DNA of 64,000 nucleotides from Chytridium lagenaria (taxonomy: Eukaryota; Chytridiomycota; Chytridiomycetes; Chytridiales; Chytridiaceae). A program made the position numbers and the translations under genes. A model generated the notes under the pieces. The model saw only the letters and a program-made list of their open reading frames with translations, ran no database searches and had not been told where the DNA came from. The stretch covers positions 62,001 to 126,000 of the forward strand of contig JAHLKC010000001.1 of assembly GCA_025449115.1 (NCBI GenBank), in the 5' to 3' direction. Shown here one piece after another: positions 12,413-26,323 of this stretch; positions within the stretch are counted from its first letter, which is position 1; every line of letters starts with the position of its first letter.

Positions 12413-13055
12413 AGTGGTGCCTTATAATGATGAATTACCTTATGTTGGGGTGTAAATTATGATACGCAAAGTTGTTTTATTATTTATTAAAGCGTCAACA
12501 CGACGACAGGAATATGATGATGGATGTCCAAACTGTCATGAGCAAATAAATAAATAATCTCTTTAAACATACATATTTACATATTTAATTAATGACGTCT
12601 TGTTTTCTTTTTTTTATTAAATATTTATGTATTATATAGTCTGTACATATTAGAATAAATGAATACATGACATAATAAATATGTTTAATTGATTGATGGA
12701 TTGATGTAGTTGACCAATAAGAGCGCATACTGATTACATTTGAGAGATGGGCTGTTTTGTGTAACCTCATGTTCTTTAATTATTTATTTATTATTATTGT
12801 TTTTATTTATTATTATTTTTATTATTTATTCAAGGAAAGAAAGAATGAAAGAAAAGAAAAAAAAAAGTGGGAAAAAGACACTCCGTATATTTAACTGGAA
12901 TTTATCTCACTACAGTACAATACTCATCTCCATACTTTTTACACTAAACAAAATCAACACCTGCATCCCATCGTCATAACATATATATATTTACGATACG
13001 ATAACGGATACATTTGCTATATATATCAAAATACAATACAAATTACGATACGAAT
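12413..13055. other. AT-rich intergenic region
   Basis: Strongly AT-rich spacer between the CBS-domain gene and DAHP synthase. It contains poly-A/T and ATATAT stretches just before the DAHP synthase start. No gene is supported. Confidence 0.6.
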
Positions 13056-14879
<1,824 letters not shown>

Positions 14880-15012
14880 GCTCCATGTTCCCCACTTTTC
14901 CTTCTTCAGTAATCTCATCTTGCACTTTATTAGAAATAAAAAGACTCCCGAAGGCTTCGGGGACAACTAGCCAATTAGGGTCGAATTTGAAATCTTTGAA
15001 ATCTGCTCCGTC

Positions 15013-16393
15013 ATGTCGAAGTCCAACGCTATTATCATTCAGGCTGAAGCGCAGCTGGAGGCATTCGTAAAGGATAGAAGAATATCCATCATCAACTTCT
15101 TTGCACCATGGGCTGAACAGAGCAAGGATATGGATGAGGTGAAGTGAAGTGAAGGTTGTGGAGAATCGCCTGTTAATTTGATGGTCTATCCATGCAGGTT
15201 TTCGATGAACTATCCAGGAGGTTCCCCGCTCTGCCTTTCCTCAAGGTGAGATCGCATGCGTTAGCATATAAGGATGTTAACCATGATATCAGGTTGAGGC
15301 CGAAGAATTCCCTGACCTGTCCGAGAGCTATGAAGTCGCCATGGTCCCCACCTTCATCATCATAGTGGTACGCATCCCCCCTTTCCTCATCCTCATCACT
15401 AACCGCTTCCAATAAAAAGGACGGCAAAGTCGCTCAACGCATCGAAGGCGCCAACGCTCCCCTCCTCACTAGTACCGTCGAGAAATTCTCTAAAATCGAA
15501 GCGACACCCCTCCCCACCGCGCCCACCCCGTTGCGACAGGTAACATCACCGACGCGACTCAAGACTCTTGTCAACTCGCATCCTGTCATGATCTTTATCA
15601 AGGGAACGCCTGAACAACCTCGATGCGGGTTTTCTAGACAGCTATTTGGAGATACTTACAGAGAAGGAGGTGGGAGTTTGGGTCGTTTAATATTTTGGCG
15701 GATGAGGCTGTTAGAGCGGGGTTGAAGGAGTTTAGTAATTGGCCAACGTTTCCGCAAGGTTCGAGTCTTTGTTGGGTTTACTCTTATTGACTCTTTTTAG
15801 TTTATGTGCATGGTGAACTTGTGGGTGGGTTGGATATTATTAAGGAACTTATTGCCAGCGGGGAGTTTGCGAGGCATTTCCAAAGCCTGAGACATTGAAT
15901 GAGAGGCTTACCAAATTGTAAATAGTCTCGTTTTTATTTGTCCTCATATGTTGCTGTAGGGTCAACAGGGCCAATATCATACTCTTTATGAAGGGTAACC
16001 CGATCAACCTCGTTGCGGATTCTCTCGTCAGGTACATATCACCCGTCGCTTCTTTCGCCCTTTCAGACACCGACCATTAACTTTTTGTTCCATGCATAGA
16101 TTGTGAAGCTGTTGCAGGATCAGTCCGTCAAGTTTGACACTTTTGATATTTTGGAGGAATGAGGAAGTCCGGGCTGGATTGAAGGAGTTTAGCAATTGGC
16201 CAACGTTCCCTCAACGTAAGTGTTCCAGTCCTCCCATCTTATGGCGTTCTTTTCACTTTTTCCATCGACCTCATATGTTTACTGACACACCTGATGTTTT
16301 CTACCAAAAGTTTACATCAAGGGTGAGTTGGTGGGCGGACTCGACATTGTCAAGGAGATGATCGAATCCGGGGAGTTTACGTCATTGCTCTGA
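15013..16393 (+). CDS. Monothiol glutaredoxin Grx3/4 type (PICOT) with Trx domain and two Grx domains
   Basis: Cytosolic/nuclear Fe-S glutaredoxin used in iron sensing and iron trafficking. The N-terminal thioredoxin-like domain (exon 1, 15013-15138) has FFAPWAEQS where a Trx has WCGPC, as usual for PICOT. It continues with VPTFIIIV and [14 protein letters not shown]. Two Grx domains follow, each with the monothiol CGFS motif: [20 protein letters not shown] near 15,580-15,640 and a second near 15,965-16,030. Both end in [12 protein letters not shown] and a GGLDI motif. Several breaks exist, all explained by one-base length changes in short runs: TTT 15645-15647, GGG 15672-15674, CC 15880-15881, CCC 15999-16001, and one near 16,154. 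The second CGFS motif is visible only in the shifted frame. Only 133 bases separate it from DAHP synthase. Two Grx domains plus Trx resembles animal PICOT, whereas yeast Grx3/4 have one. Confidence 0.9.
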
Positions 16394-16510
16394 AATATAT
16401 CTTTAGTCAACCTTACAAAATACAAGGCCACATGGTGCTATATTTTCAAAAGCGCAAAAAAAAAAAAAGCCGAGGAGTCAAAATAAGATCTTTGAACAAA
16501 AAAAAACGAG

Positions 16511-17099
16511 ATGTTGAGGGCTCAAAGGATGGCACGCCAGCTTGCCACGAATGCAACATCACCCAAGACCCCGTATGATCATCTGAAGGTGATCAAGTTT
16601 GGGAATGGCGAGTTCTCGTCGAAACTTGTCTCCCAGAAGGCTTTCAAGAAGGGAGAGGTTGTCGCTTCCATGGAAGGGTTCACTAAAGGCGTAGTGAAAC
16701 GATGGAGTTCGGTGCAAGTCGACGAGAACCTTCACATTGAACTCAACTCCAACCTTGTGTACATGGTAAACGCCCTCATCATCACCCGAAACCTTGACTG
16801 ACATTTTAGTAGAACCACACTCGTGTGCACCCTCGGTCTTTGTGGACACGACGGATATGCGAATTGTCGCTTTGAAGGATTTGTCGGAGGGCAGTGAGGT
16901 GACGTTTTTCTACCCATCAACAGAGTGGAAGATGGCGCAACCGTTCAAGTGTTGGTGTGAGGCAAAAGATTGTGTGGGGACTGTGGAGGGGGCGCATGCA
17001 TTGACGGAAGAGACTTTGAATAAGTTTAGAGTAAATCCGCATATTATCAAGTTGTTTAAGAAGGCAAAGGAGGCGGAGAGAAAGCAGCCGTCCATCTGA
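16511..17099 (+). CDS. Small SET-domain protein
   Basis: A compact SET-domain lysine methyltransferase-like protein of the short fungal type. Exon 1 (about 16511-16765) begins MLRAQRMARQLATNATSPKTP, which may be a mitochondrial-type leader. It continues KVIKFGNGEFSSKLVSQKAFKKGEVVASMEG and ends NSNLVYM. A ~46-nt GT-AG intron follows. Exon 2 gives SCAPSVFVDTTDMRIVALKDLSEGSEVTFFYPSTEWKM, the NHSC and (V/I)TFFYPS hallmarks, and then a C-W-C-x6-C post-SET-like part (FKCWCEAKDC). Just after the intron the NH of NHSC is in one frame and SCAPS in another, because of an extra AC in ACCACACTCG (about 16,815). Without that dinucleotide the motif reads NHSCAPS. The substrate is unknown. Confidence 0.82.
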
Positions 17100-17279
17100 T
17101 TCTTTGTTATTTTTTATTGTTTTTTTTTTTTTAATCTGCAATGGCCGTTTGTTCTCATCTCGCATCCTTTGTTTTTTAACTCACATTAACCACGATTTTT
17201 TGTTCTTACTGGTATTTATTTCAATACATGTTACGGACACTTTTGTTTTGATTTGTCTTTTACTTCTTATACATAGGTT

Positions 17280-20200
17280 TGGATGAAAGAATGCCTTCTT
17301 TTTACTGCGCTGAGGAAGCGCGTTTTCTGAGATGAGGGATGATATCGTGTGCCTCACGTCATTAGTCATGGGTGGGTACCGTTTAATCTAGACATTGAAC
17401 AGAAGAAGAAAAAAATGGATTACGTCAAACACTCCATTAAAAAGGGCTATTATGACAACATACCTGCCGAACCACCATCGCCTCCACTCCCACCCGTTTC
17501 TCAATATAATTGACCATCGAAACCTCTACAACTTCATCCTCCCCAACCTCCTGCGTCATCTTCATCAAAGCGTGTCGTTGCATATGTCTCCACACGTCCT
17601 CATCACGGAGGAGCTCAAAACCCGTCCCGTCTTCTTCAACCACAAAAAGACGAGGGGGATTGGGGGTGATGGAGATTTTAGGCATTTAGAGGAGCGGAGA
17701 AAGTCGAGGACGGTGGTGGGTGGGAGGTGGGGGACTGGGGCTGGACCGGGACTTTTGATGTTTTGGAGATAACGGCCCTGATGTTGTGGTTCGGGGTTCA
17801 TATTTAGTACATTAAAGATGGTTTCCAAAAAGGTGAAGGGCCCATCTACCTCGGCCTTTCCTTCTCGACTGACAGTGATTTCATAACTCTCGTCGTCGAC
17901 TATAAGGAATTCACCAGTAACCCAATTCAAGTTGTAAGTTTCTGAAGACGCCTTATTCGGTCTAAATATTGCTTTCCCTGTTGAACTAAACTCAAGGGTG
18001 CTATTGTTCTATAGCCAAAATATATCAATAAACGAGAAAGATAAAAAGACCCAATCTCACCTGCTCCATTCTAAATTTAAAACTTCTCGTCCCATCTTCC
18101 TCCTTCACAACCCTCCTCAAAGTAGCTCCATTCGGGAACTTTATCTCCACACCCTTTTCAAAATCCATCGTAACGCTCCCAAACCCTTCACCAGATACTA
18201 CCACCGATTTTGGTTTCATTGTCGTCCACGGAGACACCCTCGCATCCACCGGTCCCGCATCCCCTGCAAATCTCGATACAATTCTCGTCCTATCCGCATG
18301 ATCCGCGATAGCCTCCCCATCTCGTGTCAACGTCAATGATACAGCGTCTTCACGTGATTCAATGATTCTCCCAAGCGATATATGGGTTTCTTTCATGGAC
18401 CGGATGGGAGATGTCGATGTGATTTCACCCGTTGACGTTGTTGTGAGACGTTTCCCATCAATGCTTGTGCTTGTCCAACTCCCGTTTACGCGTTTAGAGG
18501 TGGACCCGTTTGGTTGGAGAATCTCAACAGTGTCGCCTGTAAAAAACCTCATCACGACACCCTACAAAACCGTTAAGCCTCCATGATTTCCCTTGTTCCC
18601 GTTAATCAACCACTTACATCTGGTTGGATCACACGGTTGATCTCGATGGACCGCGTGGTGGAGATCTCTCGGTTTGATGATTTTTTGGGAAAACCGTCCC
18701 GTCTGCGCGGAGTTCAATGGTGAGACCTGTTGGAATGGAAATTTGGACAGAGGCTGTATCCGATGATGGTGAACGCTCAACACAAGGCCTGTCTCAAATG
18801 TAGCTGTTAGGTAAGCCCATCTCTCGATAGCTCCTCATTTCCCCATACAAAAGTATCACCGTAACAATTCAACACGGTGTATAAATCTGGTGTGATTAAT
18901 GAAAGATGTAGACGGATTTTGAACGGTACCTGTTCCTGCGTACATGGAGTTTATGTTGTGAACTTGGATGTTGGAGCCCCAGGACGAATACAAGACGGAG
19001 ACTTCGTCCATGTGTTGGACAATTGGTCGCCGGCCATGTAGACGCTAGGGACGTCCTGGCTGAAGGGCTGTATAAACGCGCGTTGAACTTTGTCGAGGTC
19101 ATGGAAGAGGCCAAAGTTGACTTTAGTTTTAATCTATATCAAAAGTTGTTAAGAAACAATGAAAAGGGCGGATGTTCAAGTTTATACAGAGCGAACGGAA
19201 AAACCTAGGCCATACCCGAACACCGTTTGAGACTATAGTGCGACGGTCAGAGACCTTGCCATGGTTGTGAAGAGCCACCAAAAGTCTTTGAGAATTTAAC
19301 GTTGAAATTCTTGCAGCCACACAGGGATTCGTGCATCTCGCATTATTGATCACCTATTAAGATATCACACATTAACGCATTTAAATCAACAATAGACTGC
19401 AATCAGCCTCCCACTCACCTGTGTTAAAGTTGCCTTCTCAAATCTTTCTACCCAACACCAACTATCCAAGTTCCATTTTTCAACATCACATCCCAACATT
19501 TCCTCAAATTCCGCCTGAACAAGAAACTGGTCAAGATTCGCTTTCCCAAATTTTTTCATATAGAAATCAAGGTAATCGAGTTCAGGCGGTGGGAGTGCTT
19601 TCTGATGTTTTTGAAGTCTCGAGAGAAGAGATGGTTGAATGTCAAAGATTGTTTGAAGCATCTCATTCGAGTTTATGCCGTACATCGCTAACGAATCCAA
19701 GACAAACACAGTCAACGCGTAAGTGTCTCCATGCTTAATCAAATGGCTTTTTTTCCTTTGCATTAAATAATATAAAAAAATTTCGTATACCTTGACTTAT
19801 CCCTTATTTTCTCCCTCACAGGTCCAGCCAACGGCATCCGTTCAATAAAACTATTCAGATGCATCGTCACATGCCCCAAATCATCCAACACGGGTGAATT
19901 ATCAGACATTGCGGGATCTAGATCGGCCTCCGCCGAAAACTTGTCACAAGTTCCTCCAACAACCCCAAAAGCGCCTCAACAGGAGGACACGAACATTCAC
20001 CCAAAATCGTCTCAAACACTTTCAAATCGTACCTCCCGTGTCCGCTTTCCTCATAATTGGGTATGTGAATCACATTTTCGTTTGTGTACAATGAATTGAA
20101 TGTGTTGGTTTCACTGAGGACCTCATAAAGTTGGTATGCTATCGCGTCGAATAATTCCTTTGGGTCTAAAGATTGGGGTTTGGGGATTTCGCACCATGCT

Positions 20201-21411
20201 ACTTGTTTCCAGAGGGATTCTTCGCTTGATAAAAGTGCAAATTCGCGGACAGAGGCGACGCTTTGGCTGCGATATTTGCTGAGACGGAAATCGCGTCCTC
20301 GACGGCTGTAGTTGGGACTGTTGGAGATGGAAATGTCGCAGCACGGAACAATGACGACGGCGTTGATGGATATATCGTTTTCTTCCATCAAAGCGTTGAT
20401 CACTCCCGGAACATTAAAATCTCTAAGAACATAGTAGGCGTCTGGTCCATCCTCTGGCTCGTCTCCTAAAATTGATTTCGTTAAGTGTAGTGGACGTTCA
20501 TAGGAATACAAATACATTTGTATGTGAAACAGAAGTAACTTACCAATAGAGGCCGGTTTAGCGTCTGCCTTGTTTCTTCCTTTCCCTCAACTTTATTTTT
20601 CTCTTTGATATCTCAACAGCTGCTTGAGCGGATTCAGGCCTTGAAGGGACTTCGGCCGCTTTACTGCCTCCTATTTCACAATGTTGGCGAATGGCATTTT
20701 CATAACGAATCTCGAATAGTTTGGCACTCTAGGTCCCTAATTACCTTTTGTTGCCTTTTTTTGAGGCGTTTGTTTTGCCTTTTCCTTATCCTTTTCTTCC
20801 TTTTTCCCAGGCTTTCCATTCTTAGGTGCTTCAATCACCTCTGTCGTATTTGGAGCCTGCTCAGCTTGCTCCTTTTAAACCAAAGTTGATAAATAGAAAA
20901 GATTTTAAAGAAAAAAAATCATTACTTTAGCTTGTTTTGCAACATTTCTTGCGTCAATTCCCTCTTGCTTTAGTGCCCATAGTTTAAGTTTTAAAAGACG
21001 TCCCATAAGATGATCCGGAATGTCCGGATCTGTCTGCGATGAATCCACGAATCCTTTTGCTTCCTTGCATAAGTCGTATGTTTTGACGTTTTCTAATGCC
21101 TTTCTACGATTAGAATGAACATTTTTACAAATTAAAATGCTTACCCATGTTATGAGATCTTGTTTAGATAGAACTGAAAACCTTTGCCGATAACCAGTTC
21201 CAATATGCGAGAAGAGGGGGGTTAAGATCGATGGAATATGCTCATCACAATCCGCCAATAACACATAAATGAATGCTCTCCAAGTATCCTATGATATATT
21301 TACGATGTTTGCTTCTTGACACCAAGGTTTCTGTTCTAAACTTACGTCGTTTAATGGCACATTCTGGTAAGGCACTGCCTGGAATGCAGGGGTTGCAGCC
21401 TTCTTTGACAT
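17280..21411 (-). CDS. SPAG17/PF6-like axonemal central-apparatus protein
   Basis: Homologue of sperm-associated antigen 17 (Chlamydomonas PF6), part of the C1a projection of the axonemal central pair. Exon 1 is 21346-21411 (MSKKAATPAFQAVPYQNVPLND). Exon 2 is 21145-21288 (DTWRAFIYVLLADCDEHIPSIL...) and exon 3 about 20926-21103. Next comes the Lys/Glu-rich linker typical of the family (GKPGKKEEKDKEKAKQ). 19918-20517 gives LYSYERPLHLTKSIL...GPDAYYVLRDF. The C-terminal half carries repeated DGT/PNG beta units: ISIPTGLTIELRADGTVF near 18,700, FPNGATLRRV and ADRTRIVSRFAG near 18,100-18,300, PPRLFVVEEDGTGFELLRDE near 17,600. Several frame changes occur, including one near 17,680. The true 3' end is uncertain (about 17,280-17,437). 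It lies in tandem downstream of APC1 with 68 bases between. This gene is the main reason for calling the organism flagellated. Confidence 0.8.
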
Positions 21412-21479
21412 TGCAAACTGGAATTGTCAGGGATGATTGTCATGCAGCCAAAATAAAAAATTGTTTAAGTTTAGTACAT

Positions 21480-24400
21480 TCACTGTTGGTGCCTTTCTAA
21501 ACCCAATAGCCTCATCCTGAACTCTGAGAAGCAATATCGCATGAAATAGTAAGTCATCCATGGGTCCTCGCTGAGTTCTGCTTCACAAAACGCAGAAAAC
21601 TCCTCGCTCTTTGAGTCCCAAATGAGTGACTTGAATTTGTTTCGAAGAAAGTGCTCCACAGAAAGATTATAGTTTGCTGATGGCACCGCAAAGTATTCGT
21701 TCAGGTTATCCCAAAACAGTTGAGACTTAACTTGCTGGCTCTTTAAAAAAAAGTAAGAACTTGACAAGAGAGATCACCATACATTTTCAACTAGCTTTCG
21801 ACGTTTCGCTTGTGCAATTGCCAGCAGTTCCGGATAACGAGAGAAAACCTGGAATGTTTGAGCATCAAAGATTAATTCGGTGGCACCCACCGAGTTAGTG
21901 TTAATTGATATTTTTGCTTTTTAAATAAAAGACCATAGACTGGTGCTGCTTCTCAAAACGTCGCTCAAAATCTATTCCCCAGTACTTCGAAGTTTCGGAC
22001 TTTAATCCGCAGATTGAGCTCATGTTCGGTAAAATGCATGGCGTTGATAAACTTATCGTGATATTATCCTGATCGAAGCAAACGTCATTGTATCTGCGAC
22101 ATGCTCCAGCCGAAAGATTGCGACAAGTCACTTTCATCGGAAGCTGGATAATAGCGTTTGAGTCAATATCACGCGTGACGAGACAGCGTGATTCTAAGGC
22201 GAGAATCCACATGTGGCGAAGCGCCTCAAGATGAGTTCTGTTATCTGACGGCGACGCAGGGAATCTTGGTATAACGCCATAAGGAGCCCAACAACAGCCT
22301 CTTCGGAAGAACCAAACGTATATTGCCCGCCGCCAAGGAACAAAAATCCCATAGCTGAGTAGCACGCAACATAGTTGCCATACGAAGCGTTGATATACGT
22401 CGTTTGCATGAGTTTCTCGATGTAGTTAAATAATTCTTGGTTTCCAGTGCCCGCCATTATAACGGCAGCAGCTGTGATCATAACATCATGCGAAAGGCGA
22501 GCTACACTTTTACGAGACCTCGCGTTGAATGAAGAATCTGGCGAGCGTTAATAACTACTAAATGGAACACCAAACCGTTTAAGTTTATCTCCTTTGAAAC
22601 AAAACGAATCTTATCCATTATTGCTTTAAATCCGATAGGGCATGCCGTTCCCGCAAGCTTCAAGCCTAAACTTAAACAAGCACCCGCCAATATTCCTAGG
22701 TAAGCTTGGCGTGTGGATTCTACATATGCAGATGCAGCTGCGCCATCCCTGAACGTGTATTCCCCCCTTTTCAAAGATTCTGCGGATGAAACGGAAAGAG
22801 ACTTAATATAATCGGGAATTTGACTACAAAACCAGATGTCGGCCGGTTCTATAGAATCCCACATTATCAAGTTTCTCCCAAGCGTTTTCAAAAGAATTAC
22901 ATCATATCGAGAATAGTCCAAAAGATGCAAGGTTTGGGGGAGGTGGAGCTCTTCCGCCATTGCGGCATCGTTTGATTTCAAAAACATCAGCATGATTGCT
23001 ATAATTGCACCGACAGGCGAATGGTAGGCGTTGTGTTTAGAGGACTGGCCTTGAGTTCTTGCCGATATCAGACGAACGAGATCCTCCACCACGTTGATTC
23101 GAACCGCGTTGACATCGTTTTTCTCATTTATCAAATGCCCTTTCGCCAACGTAATCATTCCAACAGCGAACCCAGAACAAACAGATTGTATCTCATATCC
23201 ATTTGTAATGTCAACGTCAGGCGAGAGACTGCCGCAACTTGATGACATGAGTTCAGAAAGCATAGCTTGCAAATGCTTCTGACTAAACGAGCTCATGTAG
23301 TTCAAGCCGATACCAATAAGACTTGCTGAATGAAGTAAGTAAGACACCTTTAATGCTTTGGCATCGGGACTTTTTAAAGAAGGGATATGAACACTGAGAA
23401 TATTCGTCAGAAAAGAATACTGACGGCCCTTGTATGATGTCGCCAAGCCAAGAACTAGCCCAACTAAAGTGATATCGTGGCTAGTGTTAAAATGCTCTGC
23501 ACGGTCCAATCTCTCCGTTTGATCAAAATTTTCCTAAGAGACCTAAGCCAAACATAAATCCACCGTACAGAGCGCTCGGCTCAGCTGGTCGGTTGAGCAA
23601 CATCCAAGTATTCGTAATTATTCGTTTGTCATTGTATAAGCATAATGCGGTAGCGACACCATGATGAAAGTCTGGCCAATCTCGAAAGTCAGGCGCAAGA
23701 CCACTAGGCTCCAGAAAAACAATGGTGTTCAATGGAGGCATAATGGCTGATACTTGCATCGGCGAGATGTCTAATATCTCCGGAAGATAGGATTTTTGGG
23801 ATTGATAGAACGCTAAGCTCTTGCCAAAGGAGCAAGCGAAAATGCCGTTTGACATCGTCATCAAAAACTCTTGTTGGGAGAATGTGTTCCGGACTATAGA
23901 AGTTTAGATAGTAGAGTGAAGATATAACACCTCGATTCCGGATTAAATGGCAAGTCGACTACGCTTGGCCCGTCAAGAAACATCAATTTTGCAAGTCGCG
24001 GGACTGCGTCATAACCAAGCAGATATGACGACAGGTCTGGAAATGAATATAATGATCCATCTGGAGCCCCCGACTTGAGCCTTGAAGAGAGCATTTCGTC
24101 TTTTCTTCTTAATGAGGTGGCATCCTGCTCATGTCAGCTACAACCATAAGTCTTGCATTACCAATCCACGAACTAAAGATCCACGCGATCTTCTTGTAGT
24201 AGATGTAAGACCTCGTTGGTTAACAAAAACATCTTCTCTGCCTTAAATCATTTAGATTAGCGAGTTAACAAGTCATGCACCTATCAATCGTAGAAATTCC
24301 TGATTATGTAGAAATTTAGGATTATCACGGTAGAACTTCAAGATCTCGAGAAGACCAAGAGACAAGCATCCTGGAATTAAGGCCAAGTAATCTTTATCTA

Positions 24401-26260
24401 AGTCAAACAAGTCTCGTGGTGTCATCTCCACAGTCTGGATCGCCTTGAAAATACTTGGAAGTAATCTGGTGATGTTCAACTGATTGCTCCCAGAGAACGG
24501 AACATTCAAAATCACAGGAACGTCGTTTATATCCAGGCGCGAAGCTGTTCCCTCTTGTAGCAGAGCACAGAGGTCTTTGCAGAAATTCGGCGGGGACTCT
24601 GCTAGGCTCGACATCCTGATGCTCTTATCTCTGCCCTGCATCAAAATCTTCGAATCTCCGCTTTTGATTTGGTTTAGAGATGTAACTCCGTCATGGTAAT
24701 CTCGAAGGATATTCCAATGGAGTAAAAATGCTAAGTTCACGTACAAATGATGACAATCGACGGCATAACGTGAATAAAAGCAATTTGATCGCAATTCTTC
24801 GTAGCAAAAATGCAAGGATAAAACGACGGGTGCCAACACTTCGGTGAAATTGAAGTTTTTTTCAAATCTCATCGCTTCCAGAGCTCAAAATCGAACGCAT
24901 AAGTTTCTGAAGTAGTTGATTGATTAGCGTACGTCTTTTCTTACAGGCATCTGGGAGATCCAGAAAGCGGGAGGACGCCCACGTTGTGACCCAAGATTCC
25001 TCGCCTTCATCAAAAGAGACGACCGAAGCATACAAATGCTGAAGGTTGTTATGTTCTAACCCCACATGTAACGCTGTAAGAAGGCCGATATCCCAATCTT
25101 CAACTCCATGGTAGTCAGCGACGAACTTGTGGCGAAAGGAAAAGAAGGCTAGGTAAAAATCCTCCCAGATAGCTGCGGGAAGAGATGTTCTCATAAATTC
25201 AAGAAGAACATTGACACAAGAGGACGTAGGTGTGAATGCAACCCGAACGCCGCCTGAGATACCAAAGGGTGGCGACGTAAGAAAGAGAGATATAGAGTCT
25301 TCTTTCTTGAACGACTGTAACTCATTCAGGGTATAATGTTTTGATTTTTCCGCAGGGCCTTGTGCCTTATACGTCGATCGTCCCGACAGGCAACCTAAGC
25401 AATCACTCGAGCTGACTTTTCGTCGTTTTCTTCTCCGAGTTTCCTCATTGTCCGCAGAACACTTCGGCACAGAGGTCATCAATGAAAAAGGAATAATGGA
25501 TGAGTATCCTGTCCACAAAGACAGGGATTCATCGGGCTGAACCATCAGAATGTCCGCGTGATCATCACGAAAATATACTGAACCTCGGCAAAGAGCACCT
25601 GATAATCAAACCGCGTTTCTGCAAAGTTCGACGGGCTGATGCCAAAGGCTCTTAGTCTATCGTTGCTGTAAAACCAGAATAGATAATCCCCTCTCCTGTC
25701 TTTTGTCGAGGACACCTGAACAGATCTAATCAACAATTGTTATTTATTGTTCAAGGAAGGTGATATTACCCGTAGGGATCATACCATCGCCATATGTGAG
25801 CCAAATATAAATTTGCAGTCTTTGAGCAGGGCACTCCTTGGTCATCGGAGGATGTTGATGTCAATAGGCCCAGAGCGGATTTGGTTAGAGTTCCGGGAGG
25901 GCAGCATTTATCAATCACCGTTGAAGTCAGCAGCCTCCATACATTATAGCATTTAGCCCCAAAATCATAGGTGAATACAATATCATCGTTCGTAGTCTCG
26001 CTATCAGTGCCGACAATGCTTTCAGCTGGCGAAAGGCAGCTTCTACACTTTCGGTCCTCTTCGAGAGGGAAAGTAATATCCAATGGAATAAGGCCCTCAG
26101 ACTGATGCTGCATTAAGTACAGGCTGGTGGATAGCTCCGGGGGATAGGATATTGATTCCCAGCCTGCACATTCCACCAATTGCCCAGACTTGAGCCTCCA
26201 TATTCTTCTGTTGTCGGAATGAGTGAGGGAAGACATGTTTCGTCCAGAGCTTTCGGACAT
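21480..26260 (-). CDS. APC1: Anaphase-promoting complex subunit 1 (APC1)
   Basis: Largest scaffold of the APC/C ubiquitin ligase that drives mitotic exit. The N-terminus (MSESSGRNMSSLTHSDNRRIW) starts at 26260. Exons follow at 25545-25736, 24862-25545 (basic stretch RRRKRRK, residues typical of a regulated loop) and 24273-24872. The proteasome/cyclosome (PC) repeats lie in 22502-23509: ITLVGLVLGLATSYKGRQYSFLTNILSVHIPSL, then LIGIGLNYM and SGFAVGMITLAKG. Further on are MGFLFLGGGQYTF and PRFPASPSDNRTHLEALRHMWILALE. The frame breaks between LLMALY and PRFPASP at a CC run (plus strand 22268-22269) that would need one more C. The last exon ends at 21480. About 1,450 aa, shorter than human APC1. 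Its start is only 63 bases from the divergent RPC40 start. Confidence 0.92.
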
Positions 26261-26323
26261 TTATGGGTGTAACAACATCGGCCTTTGACTTTTTTTTTTT
26301 CTGTCAGATTTGTAGAGGCATCC
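26261..26323. promoter_or_regulatory. Bidirectional APC1/RPC40 promoter region
   Basis: 63 bases between the two divergent start codons, with a T11 tract in the middle. Role inferred from arrangement. Confidence 0.45.

Noticed and set aside
20263..20469. Short plus-strand frames inside SPAG17 and APC1
   Set aside because: Minus-strand frames there match known families; the plus frames are shadows.
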